Assembly (NCBI GenBank): GCA_044371425.1
Contig: JBILTR010000024.1
Location: 1-64,000 of the forward strand
DNA from: JBEISR01 sp044371425
GTDB lineage: Bacteria > Planctomycetota > Planctomycetia > Pirellulales > Pirellulaceae
DNA: 64,000 nt
Reading direction: 5' to 3'
Part shown: positions 34,799-43,178 of the stretch, piece by piece
Numbering within the stretch: position 1 is the stretch's first letter
How the letters are laid out: each line of letters begins with the position of its first letter
Notes under the pieces: model-generated
Seen by the model: the letters and a program-made list of their open reading frames with translations, nothing else
Told to the model about the DNA's origin: nothing
Database searches by the model: none
Made by a program: the position numbers and the translations under genes

Positions 34799-35992
34799 AT
34801 GGGAGATCGGACTGCCGAGGGGGTGGTTGAGGGCCAAAGGAGGCAGCGGCCACCGATGACGCGCCGCCAGTGGGCCACATTGCTTGGTGGGGGTATGGCG
34901 CTGTGGGTCGTCAAGCCGATCGATCCTGCCAGCGCGGTGACTCGGTTTCTGGACGAAGACCAGATGGCTGGTTATCAGATGATCTTTCCGAGCATGGGGA
35001 CGCAGGTGACGGTTCATGCCTATGGAGATCGCGAGGAGACGATTCGGCATGCCCTGGAAGCGGCTCGGCAGGAAGTCGAACGTCTGGCGGAACTGCTTAC
35101 CGATTACGACGACGACAGCGAGTTATCGCGATTGACGGATGAGGGTCGCGTCGGCCAGTGGTCGACCGTATCGCACGATCTGGACCAGGTGGTCCATGCG
35201 GCGGATTGGTGGCATCGCACCAGCGATGGGCTTTTCGATATGGGGCTGGGAGCGCTGACGCGACTGTGGCGGGCTGCGCGGAGGAAACAGCAGTTGCCAT
35301 CTGCCGAAGCGGTGGCGATGGCCCGTCGGGTCAGCGGCTGGTCGCACGTGGCGTGGGATCGCACTGGCCATCGATTTCGGTTCGACCAAGCGGGGGTGCG
35401 GCTGGATGCGGGGGGAATCGCGAAAGGCTATGTGGTGGATCGAGCCTTTGAGGTGTTGGAAGCGCATGGGGTGCGATCGTGCATGGTCAATGCAGGGGGG
35501 AACTTGCGTTGTGGGGAAGCACCGCCAGGCCGCGCAGGCTGGCGGATTCTCGTCGCCTCGCCCCTGATGCGACCGTTCTCCGATACCAAGAGCAGGGGAG
35601 CTACACGCAGCGATCCACCCGGCAGCCAACGAGAAGGGGACGAACAACCGGATGAGGGAGCTTTGCGGATCGAAGTCGCCAATCGTTCGGTGGCGACTTC
35701 GGGGGATCTGCATCAGTTTCTAGAAGTCGATGGGAAACGCTACAGCCATATCCTCGATCCGCGCACGGGATGGGGCATGGAGGGGATGCACTGCGCGACG
35801 GTGATTTGTCCTCTGGCGATCGATGCCGATGCCATGGCGACGGTGCTGTGCCTTCAGGGGGGAGAGTTAGGGATCGGCTGGGCGCAACAACAGCATGCCC
35901 AAGCGACCATCGCCAGTGTGGTGAAGGGAGAGGCGGGGCAGGCCAATGGTTTGGAACGGCGATCGACCGCAGGGTTCCCACCGGCATCGTGA
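34799..35992 (+). CDS. apbE: ApbE-like FAD:protein FMN transferase
   Basis: The 397-aa protein attaches FMN to target flavoproteins. It begins with a possible Tat signal (TRRQWATLLGGGMALWVV) and shows FPSMGTQVTVHAYG, the family core VRLDAGGIAKGYVVDRAFEVL, MVNAGGNLRC and YSHILDPRTGWG, with Mg-binding ISADAMAT-like CPLAIDADAMAT near the end. An insert of about 35 residues (from SPLMRPFSDTK) splits the usual beta strand pair. ATG at 34799 has AAAGGGA upstream; ATG at 34856 is an alternative. Confidence 0.9.
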   Translation: MGDRTAEGVVEGQRRQRPPMTRRQWATLLGGGMALWVVKPIDPASAVTRFLDEDQMAGYQMIFPSMGTQVTVHAYGDREETIRHALEAARQEVERLAELLTDYDDDSELSRLTDEGRVGQWSTVSHDLDQVVHAADWWHRTSDGLFDMGLGALTRLWRAARRKQQLPSAEAVAMARRVSGWSHVAWDRTGHRFRFDQAGVRLDAGGIAKGYVVDRAFEVLEAHGVRSCMVNAGGNLRCGEAPPGRAGWRILVASPLMRPFSDTKSRGATRSDPPGSQREGDEQPDEGALRIEVANRSVATSGDLHQFLEVDGKRYSHILDPRTGWGMEGMHCATVICPLAIDADAMATVLCLQGGELGIGWAQQQHAQATIASVVKGEAGQANGLERRSTAGFPPAS

Positions 35993-36042
35993 TCCGGCCT
36001 GATGTTGCGAATCGATCGGTTGCCAGTGGGCATAGGGGCAAG

Positions 36043-36345
36043 GGCTACGGATGCAAGGCTTGCGATGGATCTCTTGCTTCCCTTGGGAGAGTAAAAAAAC
36101 CGCCTTCACCCTCCCCGTGGGAGGGTCGCGAGGAACGAGCGGGGAGGGCCTTCTGTTTCCACTCCATCCATCGCGGAACATTCCGCCCGAAAGGACTCAT
36201 GCGGGGTCCCCCTCCCCGCTTCGTCGTGCCTCCTCAGCGACCCTCCCTGAGGGAGGGTAAAAAAACCGACTTCACCTTCCCCTTTGGGATACAAGGCTTG
36301 CGATGGAGCTCAGGCTCCCTTAGGGAGGGTGACTGGGTGCTGTGG
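36043..36345. repeat. GGGAGGGT-family repeats, two related units
   Basis: Two similar blocks share ATRCAAGGCTTGCGATGGA (36048 and 36288), a GGGAG(A/G)GTAAAAAAACCG stretch (36085 and 36253) and TTCACCYTCCCC. The first contains the 44-bp core also seen inverted at 64-107. No gene is visible between apbE and the phosphatase stop (35993-36411). Confidence 0.75.
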
Positions 36346-36411
36346 CCAAGGGCAATTCTTGAGTCGCGGCAGTGAAGCGATCGTAACCTTGGACAAATTC
36401 CGGATGGAGCT

Positions 36412-38181
36412 TCAATTGGATGCGGGTTGGCGAGCGGCCGCAATTGATTCGGGCTGCACTAGATTCAGGTAGTGCCCGTGGTCGGCCGTGACGATCACCA
36501 GCGATTGATCCCAGACATTCTTCGCTTCGATCCAGTCGACCACCGCCTGGAATGCCGCATCGCCGGAGAGGACAGCTCCAATCGAATTGTCGAGATTGTT
36601 GGAGTGGTTGGCCCAATCGACATCGCCAGGTTCGATCAGCAGCCAGAAGCCTTGGGGGGAATTTTCCATCCTCTGGATGGCGGCGCGAGTCATATCTGCC
36701 AGCGTCGGATTCTCTGCCAGATCGGCTGGAGTGTATTTTTCAGTCTTTTCTTTGACGTCTCGCACCGGTTGGTAGTCTCCGTTGGCGGTCTGGAAGGGGA
36801 GGTGTCCAAACGAGGTGCCGAAGTAGCCCAGCAGTCGACTGTCTTCGGCGATCGATTGGCGCACTGCATCTTCCAGGAGCGGAACGGCAGGTTCCCCTGC
36901 GGTCCTTTGGACGACGCGGTACTTCCCTCCGTGTTCCAGGGAAACTTTTTGGAGGTCGGAATCGGCGAGGTACTTGTTGCCTGGTTCGTAGTTTGCTCCC
37001 TGACCAGGATCTCGATCGGCCGTGGCTCCCCAACCGGCTCCCAAGACGACGTCCATTCCGGGCAGTGGATTTTGGCGATGCGCGATCGAAGGCAATCCCA
37101 GGAGATCGCGGCTGAGATCTTGATAGTCATCGCGACTGACATTGTGGGCATAGGCCGATGCGGGGGTCGCGTGGCTGATGGGGACGCTGCTGACGACGCC
37201 GACCTTCATCTGTCGCTTGACCTGAGCCCAGTGAGCGATGGTTTCCACCTGTCGAAGATCGTGGGTGACGTTGATGGAGCCGTTGAAGGTCTTGATCCCG
37301 GCGGTCATGCTGGTGGCCGAGGAGGAGGAATCGGTGTAGGCGTGAGGTTGGGATTTCGATCGCCCGATCAGGTAGTCGGGATCCGCAGGCGTGGACCAGG
37401 GAAACTGGCCACCAAGTCGTGGCGCGTAGCCGCCGCGCAGTTTCCAGGGAGTTTTGATCTGCTGTGCGTCGGGATCGACGTCGCAATCGTCTGCGTAGGG
37501 GCTGGTGACCATGTAACCGAAATCGGTCGAGGTGCCTCGGTAGTCCTGAAAAGCCAACCCCGTGCCGCGCCCCTCTCGATACCGCACGCTGCCTGCTGCG
37601 TAGGTGGCAGCGGCCCAGGTGGTCTGCCAGTCCATGCCATCAAAGACGATCAAGAAGAGGTACTTCTTGCCTCCTTCGATCGCCAGCTTTTGCATCTGGA
37701 ACAGATCGGTCTGGTCGAGATACTCGGCGTTCGGATTGAGGGTTTCGTCGGGAAGCTGCCCATAGATCGACTCGATCTTCTCCTGGGAACGGTAGAGGCT
37801 GTTCTCTCCCTGGAATGGCTGTAACGAGCTTCCGAAAGCGTAGACGGGGATCAATCGGTTGCTGTGGTTGGTCCAGGCGTTGTAGCCCGAGGGTCGGTTG
37901 CCCCAGTGGCCCCATGGCGCAAAGCTCTTTTCCATCGCTTCGTATTGCAATCGCGCCGCACCATCGCGCCGCAGTTGCTCGAGATCGATCGTTGCTTGAT
38001 CTTTCCCCTTTTCGTCCTGGCTTTGGGAGGGCTTGGCATCCTGGCCTGCCGCTGGTGTTGCATCGCTGCAGGAAAGCAGGCCAGCCAGACCGATCGCCAC
38101 CAGTAGTTGTTTCCACCGGCTACTGGCTTGGTCAAGCGAAGGTCTGAGGTGATGACGGACAAAAGGGAAGGGGTGTGTCAT
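36412..38181 (-). CDS. alkaline phosphatase lipoprotein
   Basis: The 589-aa enzyme has a lipoprotein signal (lipobox GLLSC, Cys38). The alkaline phosphatase motifs are a metal-binding LIVFDGMDWQTTW, the nucleophile region YTDSSSSATSMTAGIKTFNGSI, LLIEPGDVDWANHSNN and VIVTADHGHYLN. It would release phosphate from monoesters at the cell envelope. The start is set by the signal peptide; the frame remains open another 112 codons upstream. It is divergent from the NUDIX gene. Confidence 0.92.
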   Translation of the reverse strand: MTHPFPFVRHHLRPSLDQASSRWKQLLVAIGLAGLLSCSDATPAAGQDAKPSQSQDEKGKDQATIDLEQLRRDGAARLQYEAMEKSFAPWGHWGNRPSGYNAWTNHSNRLIPVYAFGSSLQPFQGENSLYRSQEKIESIYGQLPDETLNPNAEYLDQTDLFQMQKLAIEGGKKYLFLIVFDGMDWQTTWAAATYAAGSVRYREGRGTGLAFQDYRGTSTDFGYMVTSPYADDCDVDPDAQQIKTPWKLRGGYAPRLGGQFPWSTPADPDYLIGRSKSQPHAYTDSSSSATSMTAGIKTFNGSINVTHDLRQVETIAHWAQVKRQMKVGVVSSVPISHATPASAYAHNVSRDDYQDLSRDLLGLPSIAHRQNPLPGMDVVLGAGWGATADRDPGQGANYEPGNKYLADSDLQKVSLEHGGKYRVVQRTAGEPAVPLLEDAVRQSIAEDSRLLGYFGTSFGHLPFQTANGDYQPVRDVKEKTEKYTPADLAENPTLADMTRAAIQRMENSPQGFWLLIEPGDVDWANHSNNLDNSIGAVLSGDAAFQAVVDWIEAKNVWDQSLVIVTADHGHYLNLVQPESIAAARQPASN

Positions 38182-38470
38182 GGCACCGTGGTCCGCAGGG
38201 AAGGATCGGAAGGGGGGCGAAGGGTGAGTCGGTTTGTCGCCAGGCAAGTCTCCCTCGGCTCCCAAACGAACCAGGAGGGATTCCCGGAATCTCGAAGGAT
38301 CGATTATGACGCACGGGACGAAGATTGGGGAGTTAGGGGAGGTCAGGAACAATCGGTTGACCTTTTGGTTTTCCGAGAAGAAAGGTGGTAGAGTAAGCGA
38401 AGATGAAGAATCGATTGGAAACGTTTTGGGGCGTTCTTTCGGCGACGGTGGAGCAGGGGAGAAGTTCCGG

Positions 38471-39067
38471 ATGAGTCCAACCGATCGGTCCCTGTCGCCT
38501 TGCCATGTGCCGCGCATGCAGGATGTGTTTGCGTTCTGTCCGCGCTGTGGGGACCGAGCTTCTTCGCAGGGGGCTAGACCATTTGATTGTGCTGGCTGCG
38601 GCTTTCGGTTCTTCTTCGGTCCGGTGGCAGCTGTGGCGGCTATCCTTGAAGATCCTTCGGGGCGGTTGCTGTTCCTGGAGCGGGCGCGCGATCCCGGAAA
38701 GGGGCTTCTGGGTCTTCCGGGTGGTTTCGCCGACCCCGGAGAAACGCTGGAAGAAGCTGTGGCTCGCGAACTGCATGAAGAGACGGGACTCAGCGTTTCC
38801 GGCTTGAGTTATCTCTGTTCCATCCCCAATGGATACATCTATCAGCAGATCGAGATTTCGGTGCTGGATGTTTTCTATGTGGGGCGAGTGGACTCCTTTG
38901 AAGGGATTCAGATGCAAGCCAGCGAGATCGCTTCGACGTTGATCGAGCAACCGACGCCGAAGCTATTGGATCGCATGGCCTTTGCATCCAATCGCAGGGC
39001 GGTGGAGCGGTTCATGGCCTATCGAGCGGCGTGTTCGGGGGAATCGAGCGGACGGGGCAGAGGGTGA
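38471..39067 (+). CDS. NUDIX hydrolase with N-terminal zinc ribbon
   Basis: The 198-aa protein has a zinc ribbon (FCPRCGD and FDCAGCGF, about 22-45) followed by a NUDIX fold with a complete box, GGFADPGETLEEAVARELHEETGL (about 77-100). This resembles NudC-like or ribbon-NUDIX proteins that cleave nucleotide diphosphate linkages. GGGGAGAAG precedes the ATG at 38471. It leads a run with the glycosyltransferase (39 bp gap) and methyltransferase. Confidence 0.9.
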   Translation: MSPTDRSLSPCHVPRMQDVFAFCPRCGDRASSQGARPFDCAGCGFRFFFGPVAAVAAILEDPSGRLLFLERARDPGKGLLGLPGGFADPGETLEEAVARELHEETGLSVSGLSYLCSIPNGYIYQQIEISVLDVFYVGRVDSFEGIQMQASEIASTLIEQPTPKLLDRMAFASNRRAVERFMAYRAACSGESSGRGRG

Positions 39068-39106
39068 TCCTGGCGGGTGGATCGAGCGGAAAGGTGGGGA
39101 GATAGG

Positions 39107-40036
39107 ATGGTGGTCGAACCGATATCGGTGGTGATACCTGCTTACAACGAGGAGCGAGCGCTGCGCCGGGTGGTTGGCGAGATACGCCAGGTGCTGGAGC
39201 AGGCGGGGGTGACGCACGAAGTGGTGATTGTGGTCGATGGAGCGACCGATGGGACCCTGGCCATCGCCAGGGAGGCGGCCGACCAGGTGGTCGAGCATCC
39301 AGTCAATCTTGGCTACGGAAGATCGCTCAAGAGCGGCATCGATGCCGCCAAGTACGATCTGATGCTGATCACGGACTCCGATGGGACCTATCCACCCAAG
39401 CGAATTCCTGATCTGCTTCGGTATGCCGATCGATTCGACATGGTGGTGGGAGCCAGGACGGGACAGGTCTACCATGGCAGTGGAGCCAAGCGGATTGGTC
39501 GGATTGTGTTTCGGTGGTTGAGTGAATTTGCGACGGGTCAGACCATTCCTGATATCAATTCGGGAATGCGAGTCTTTCGTCGCGGCCAGATCCTTCCTTT
39601 CTTTCCGATCATCAGCTCCGGCTTTTCCTTCACCACCACCTCCACGCTGGTCTATTTGCTAAACGGCCTGCTGATTCGCTACGTGCCGATCGAATACCAT
39701 CGTCGCGAGGGGGTTTCCAAGATCGACCCGGTCCGCGATGCACTACGGGCTCTTCAGATCATTCTGGAAGCGATTTTGCGATGCAATCCCATCAAGGCAT
39801 TTCTCTTGCTGCAGATCCCCTGGTGGGCTCTGGCGTTTCTGGAGGCCTTGTGGGGATTTCTCCGAGGATCGGCGCTCGCCTGGCAACTGGCCTATCTCTC
39901 GGCTGCCACAGCGACCCTGCTGATGGGTTTGGGATTTCTGGCAGCGGCGCTGGTTCCAAAATCGAAGAGTCCGGTGCAGCCGATTGCGCTAGAGCGATCG
40001 CGCCGGCAGGAGTCGCAGGAGGCCAGCGGCAAGTGA
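39107..40036 (+). CDS. DPM1-like family 2 glycosyltransferase with two TM helices
   Basis: The 309-aa protein has ISVVIPAYNEERALRRVV, VIVVDGATDGT, NLGYGRSLKSGIDAA, LMLITDSDGTYPPK (D-x-D) and DINSGMRVFRR, the pattern of polyprenyl-phosphate sugar transferases. Two transmembrane segments (about 234-255 and 262-285) anchor it to the inner membrane. It probably loads a sugar on a lipid carrier. The next gene overlaps its stop. Confidence 0.92.
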   Translation: MVVEPISVVIPAYNEERALRRVVGEIRQVLEQAGVTHEVVIVVDGATDGTLAIAREAADQVVEHPVNLGYGRSLKSGIDAAKYDLMLITDSDGTYPPKRIPDLLRYADRFDMVVGARTGQVYHGSGAKRIGRIVFRWLSEFATGQTIPDINSGMRVFRRGQILPFFPIISSGFSFTTTSTLVYLLNGLLIRYVPIEYHRREGVSKIDPVRDALRALQIILEAILRCNPIKAFLLLQIPWWALAFLEALWGFLRGSALAWQLAYLSAATATLLMGLGFLAAALVPKSKSPVQPIALERSRRQESQEASGK

Positions 40037-40836
40037 GGATTGAGAGCCCAAGGAGCGGGGCTGCCTTTTCGGCATTGCCTCAAGGTCGTGCGACGATGAG
40101 CCCGGCGATGGAGGAGATGGAGGCGTATCCGAGATACCTCTATGGCCTTTTAGCCCCTGCTCTGAAGAATTGTCGGCGTGTCTGGGAGATCGGCGTCGGT
40201 CATGGACAATACACCCAGCTATTGCTGGATGACCGCTTCGACGTGGTGGCGACCGACATTTCGACCGAATGCCTGCAACGGCTTGAGGAGCGGTTGGCTG
40301 GGCGAAGTGGATGGTGTTCGGTGCCGATCGATCTGACCCGCCCCGACAGTCTCCTGCCTGTGGCGGCCATGGGAGTCGATGGGGTGATCTGTCTGAATGT
40401 GCTGGAGCATCTTTCTGACGATGTGGCGGCCCTTGCATCGATCGGTCAGACCGTTGCCTCAGGAGGCGTGCTTGGGATTGTGGTTCCGGCCTTCCCCTCT
40501 CTGTATGGCCCGATGGACGCGCAGGCGGGTCACTTCCGAAGGTACACCACGGGATCCTTGCGCATGGCATTGGAGCGGGCGGGGTGGGAGGTGGAGAGGA
40601 TCGACTATCGCAATGCGATTCCGGCTCTGGGGTGGTGGTACCACAACCGGATACGCCGAGCGACCGCGCTCGAGGATCCGACCGTCCAGTCGCAGATGCG
40701 CTGGCTGGATCAGTGGATCCCCAAGATGGCGGCTTGGACCGATCCACTCTTCAAGCGTTGCTTCGGATTGTCCGTGGTGGCCATCGCTCGGACAAAACAT
40801 GGACAGCCACGCCCGCTGGAGAATCCGGCTGCCTAA
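40033..40836 (+). CDS. class I SAM-dependent methyltransferase
   Basis: The 267-aa protein has motif I VWEIGVGHGQYTQLLL, DVVATDISTECLQRLEERL, VICLNVLEHLSDDVAAL and FPSLYGPMDAQAGHFRRYTTGSL, as in methyltransferases that travel with DPM1-like glycosyltransferases. I chose GTG at 40033, which overlaps the previous stop and has AGGAG upstream; ATG at 40096 is the other choice. The target is probably a glycan or lipid intermediate. Confidence 0.9.
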   Translation: MRIESPRSGAAFSALPQGRATMSPAMEEMEAYPRYLYGLLAPALKNCRRVWEIGVGHGQYTQLLLDDRFDVVATDISTECLQRLEERLAGRSGWCSVPIDLTRPDSLLPVAAMGVDGVICLNVLEHLSDDVAALASIGQTVASGGVLGIVVPAFPSLYGPMDAQAGHFRRYTTGSLRMALERAGWEVERIDYRNAIPALGWWYHNRIRRATALEDPTVQSQMRWLDQWIPKMAAWTDPLFKRCFGLSVVAIARTKHGQPRPLENPAA

Positions 40837-41142
40837 GACGACTCCCGGTCGGGATCTCTCCCGTCGATCGCGACAGATCACCATGTCAACGCGATGATCT
40901 CTCCTTTGGCAAAACGCATCATCGTCGATCGCATGGCAAACCTTCAGGACATCATGAATTGCGGTGCAATCAGGAGCCGAACCGCGTGCGATTTCAATGA
41001 GTCGATTCTTGTCCTTGAGACTTTGCTTGCCATTGCCCTGGGCAATGGCAAGCGGTGTCGGCGGCGCAGCGAGCAGCCATGGATGATGAGCCTTGCGATT
41101 CGTTCCGCTGAGCGATTTAGAGATCGGATACGAGGATGTTTC
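40837..41142. other. non-coding gap with a perfect palindrome
   Basis: No gene is supported between the methyltransferase stop and 41142. The main feature is the 29-bp palindrome at 41025-41053. Confidence 0.5.
41025..41053. repeat. perfect 14-bp inverted repeat
   Basis: GCTTGCCATTGCCC and GGGCAATGGCAAGC flank a single T. As RNA it would be a very stable hairpin, but no T-run follows on either strand, so it is not a standard terminator. It could be a protein-binding site or the remains of an insertion. Confidence 0.75.
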
Positions 41143-41291
41143 CTAGGTGGTCGACAGTCGATCAACGTCGAATCGTTTTGGATCGAAGGTCGGTTCAGCC
41201 ATCACGATCCTTTCGAGTAGGAGTGCGAGTCCCGCTGCGCTGAGTACGAGTACCGCTGCGCTGAGTACGAGTACGACTGCCAGCGCGAACA
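41143..41291 (-). CDS. possible small membrane peptide
   Basis: A 49-codon frame from ATG at 41291 encodes a hydrophobic helix with a duplicated VLVLSAA heptad, then AEPTFDPKRFDVDRL. No clear ribosome-binding site is seen, and the hydrophobic part is encoded by a 21-bp tandem repeat, so it could be chance. It lies 75 bp upstream of nothing on its own strand; the kinase is further right and also leftward. Confidence 0.25.
41232..41273. repeat. 21-bp tandem duplication
   Basis: Two exact copies of a 21-bp unit (CCGCTGCGCTGAGTACGAGT plus A), with a partial third to the left. The period keeps the reading frame of the small ORF at 41143-41291. Confidence 0.8.
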
Positions 41292-41368
41292 TTCGACTGA
41301 AGAGCGAAGGCCTGATTGCCCGGTGGTTCACTGGGCGCGACGCGGTAAGGCGTCAGGGCGGTATGGCT

Positions 41369-42898
41369 TCAGGTGACCGGTTCTTGGCTTGGCGGTTCAG
41401 ATCGGGAACTGGCAGGAAGGCGAATTCCCAGAAGCTTGATAAGGGCCACGCGCAGGTCGCGAACCTTTAGCGGCATGGGGAGCAGGATTCGTTTGGGGCC
41501 GGCCTCAGCGCTTCGAATGATGTGCTGCTGTTTGCGATCGACCAGCAAGATTGCAGGCAGGTCGCGCAGGTGGGGCAGTTCAAGCATCCGGTTGAAGGCA
41601 TCGAGCGCCAGGTTCCCAAGCTCCGGGGCGCTCAGGATCAAGCAGTGGGCTGGAGGTGGTTCTTCCGGCGAAAACCGCTCCAGGGCCCGCGCCGGATCGC
41701 TGAAGACCAAAACGCGGTAGCCTCGGCTTTTCAACTTCTCCCGCACCAAGTCCTGCAGGTCCATTTTGCTTTCGACCAGCATGACGCTGAAGCCATTTCC
41801 TTCGAGGAAATCCTCCAGAGGGGACGATGGCTCCTGGGTGGCAGACGCTGTCTCCGTCGCTTTGGTGGAGGAGTCAGCCGATTCCAGTTTGCGGAGCGTC
41901 ACTTGGATTTCGCCGAGCATTTCTGCGGGGGTTTGATAACGACGCGTGGGATCGATTTCCATCGCCTTGCTGACGACGGAAAGAACCGATTGCGGCAGGT
42001 TGGGGACGATCGTGCCCAGTGGTTTGACCTCCCGGAAACGGCTGACATTCAATCGCGCCAGTCGGTCGCGAGTCTCGGTCAAAGGGGAAGTCCCTGCCAG
42101 GATGTGATAGAAGATGCAGCCGGCGAAGTAGAGGTCGGATCGAACATCGTCCTTCCGGACGCCCGTACCTCGCTCCAGCGCCGCGTAGTCGATCGCGCGC
42201 GCGCTTGGGCAATCGGCCAGAGCTTCCGGAGTCGAGGTGTCGGCCATGGCGGCCAGACCGAAGTCCACCAGTTTGCAGCGACCGGATGCCGAGACCAGGA
42301 CGTTGGAGAGCTTCAAGTCGCGGTGGGTGATGCCAAGTCGAGAGGCGTGGTCGAGTCCCGCGCAGACATCGGCCATGATCTTGAGTGCGGAGGCAGGGTC
42401 GAACTGTTTTCGGATCTTGAGAATTTCGCGGAGCGTTTCCCCTTCGACAAACTCCATGACCAAGTAGGGGGTGCGGGAATCGTTGACGATGTCGTAGATC
42501 GAAACGATGTTGGGATGGCGAAGCTGGAGGCCCATCTTCCCTTCGCGGAGGAACTGTTCCACCTGTCGCGGGTCGTCGCGGTGCCGGCGCCGAAGCACTT
42601 TGACCGCCACCACGCGCCCTGTCTCTCGGTGGACCGCGCGATAAACGCGCGCGAACGTACCGGCCCCGATCATGTAGAGCACTTTGTAGGGACCGTAGAA
42701 GAACCCCAGCCGCTCGCCCGTCAGGAGGCGATCGAGCTGAAAGTTGGTGACAACGCCCTTGCGAAGCAAAGAGGTTTTGAAGGTTTCCAGATCGATATTC
42801 GCGCGACGCAATTCCGCCCAGACCTGGTCGATCTGCGACGAATCGGCCAGACCCAGATCGATGACGCGTTGTGCGAGCGACTGTGGAGTGAATTCCAT
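41369..42898 (-). CDS. Ser/Thr protein kinase with C-terminal receiver-like domain
   Basis: The 509-aa cytosolic protein starts with an about 65-residue helical module (SLAQRVIDLGLADSSQIDQVW, repeated-looking LLRKGVVTNFQLDRLLTG). The kinase domain follows (about 70-330): GAGTFARVYRA, VAVKVL, HRDLKLSNVL and VDFGLA. The last about 130 residues (GFSVMLVESKMDLQDLVREKLKSRGYRVLVFSDPARALERF) look like a response-regulator receiver fold, but a phospho-acceptor Asp in the usual place is not evident. No transmembrane helix is present, unlike many PknB types. Confidence 0.92.
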   Translation of the reverse strand: MEFTPQSLAQRVIDLGLADSSQIDQVWAELRRANIDLETFKTSLLRKGVVTNFQLDRLLTGERLGFFYGPYKVLYMIGAGTFARVYRAVHRETGRVVAVKVLRRRHRDDPRQVEQFLREGKMGLQLRHPNIVSIYDIVNDSRTPYLVMEFVEGETLREILKIRKQFDPASALKIMADVCAGLDHASRLGITHRDLKLSNVLVSASGRCKLVDFGLAAMADTSTPEALADCPSARAIDYAALERGTGVRKDDVRSDLYFAGCIFYHILAGTSPLTETRDRLARLNVSRFREVKPLGTIVPNLPQSVLSVVSKAMEIDPTRRYQTPAEMLGEIQVTLRKLESADSSTKATETASATQEPSSPLEDFLEGNGFSVMLVESKMDLQDLVREKLKSRGYRVLVFSDPARALERFSPEEPPPAHCLILSAPELGNLALDAFNRMLELPHLRDLPAILLVDRKQQHIIRSAEAGPKRILLPMPLKVRDLRVALIKLLGIRLPASSRSEPPSQEPVT

Positions 42899-43178
42899 GC
42901 GAGGATCCAGAAGGCAGCGGGCGCGCCGCGGACCCGAGGCACCCGGTAAGGCGTGTTGGTAGCTTGGTTTCAGGAGGTCCCTGGTCGTTCACACGATCAG
43001 ATCAGCCGACTGGGGGGACTCTCTCCTTAGGGTACGTCAAGGAGAGCGGCTAAGCAAATGGTCAGCGAACCGGAAGGGGGTGCCGCCAGCGAAATGGCGA
43101 GTCTTGGGTAGGGTCGTTCTCGCTGGAACTGCTGATCGGGATAGGTCGATTTTGCCACCAAAAGGGGAGTTGGGTCGA

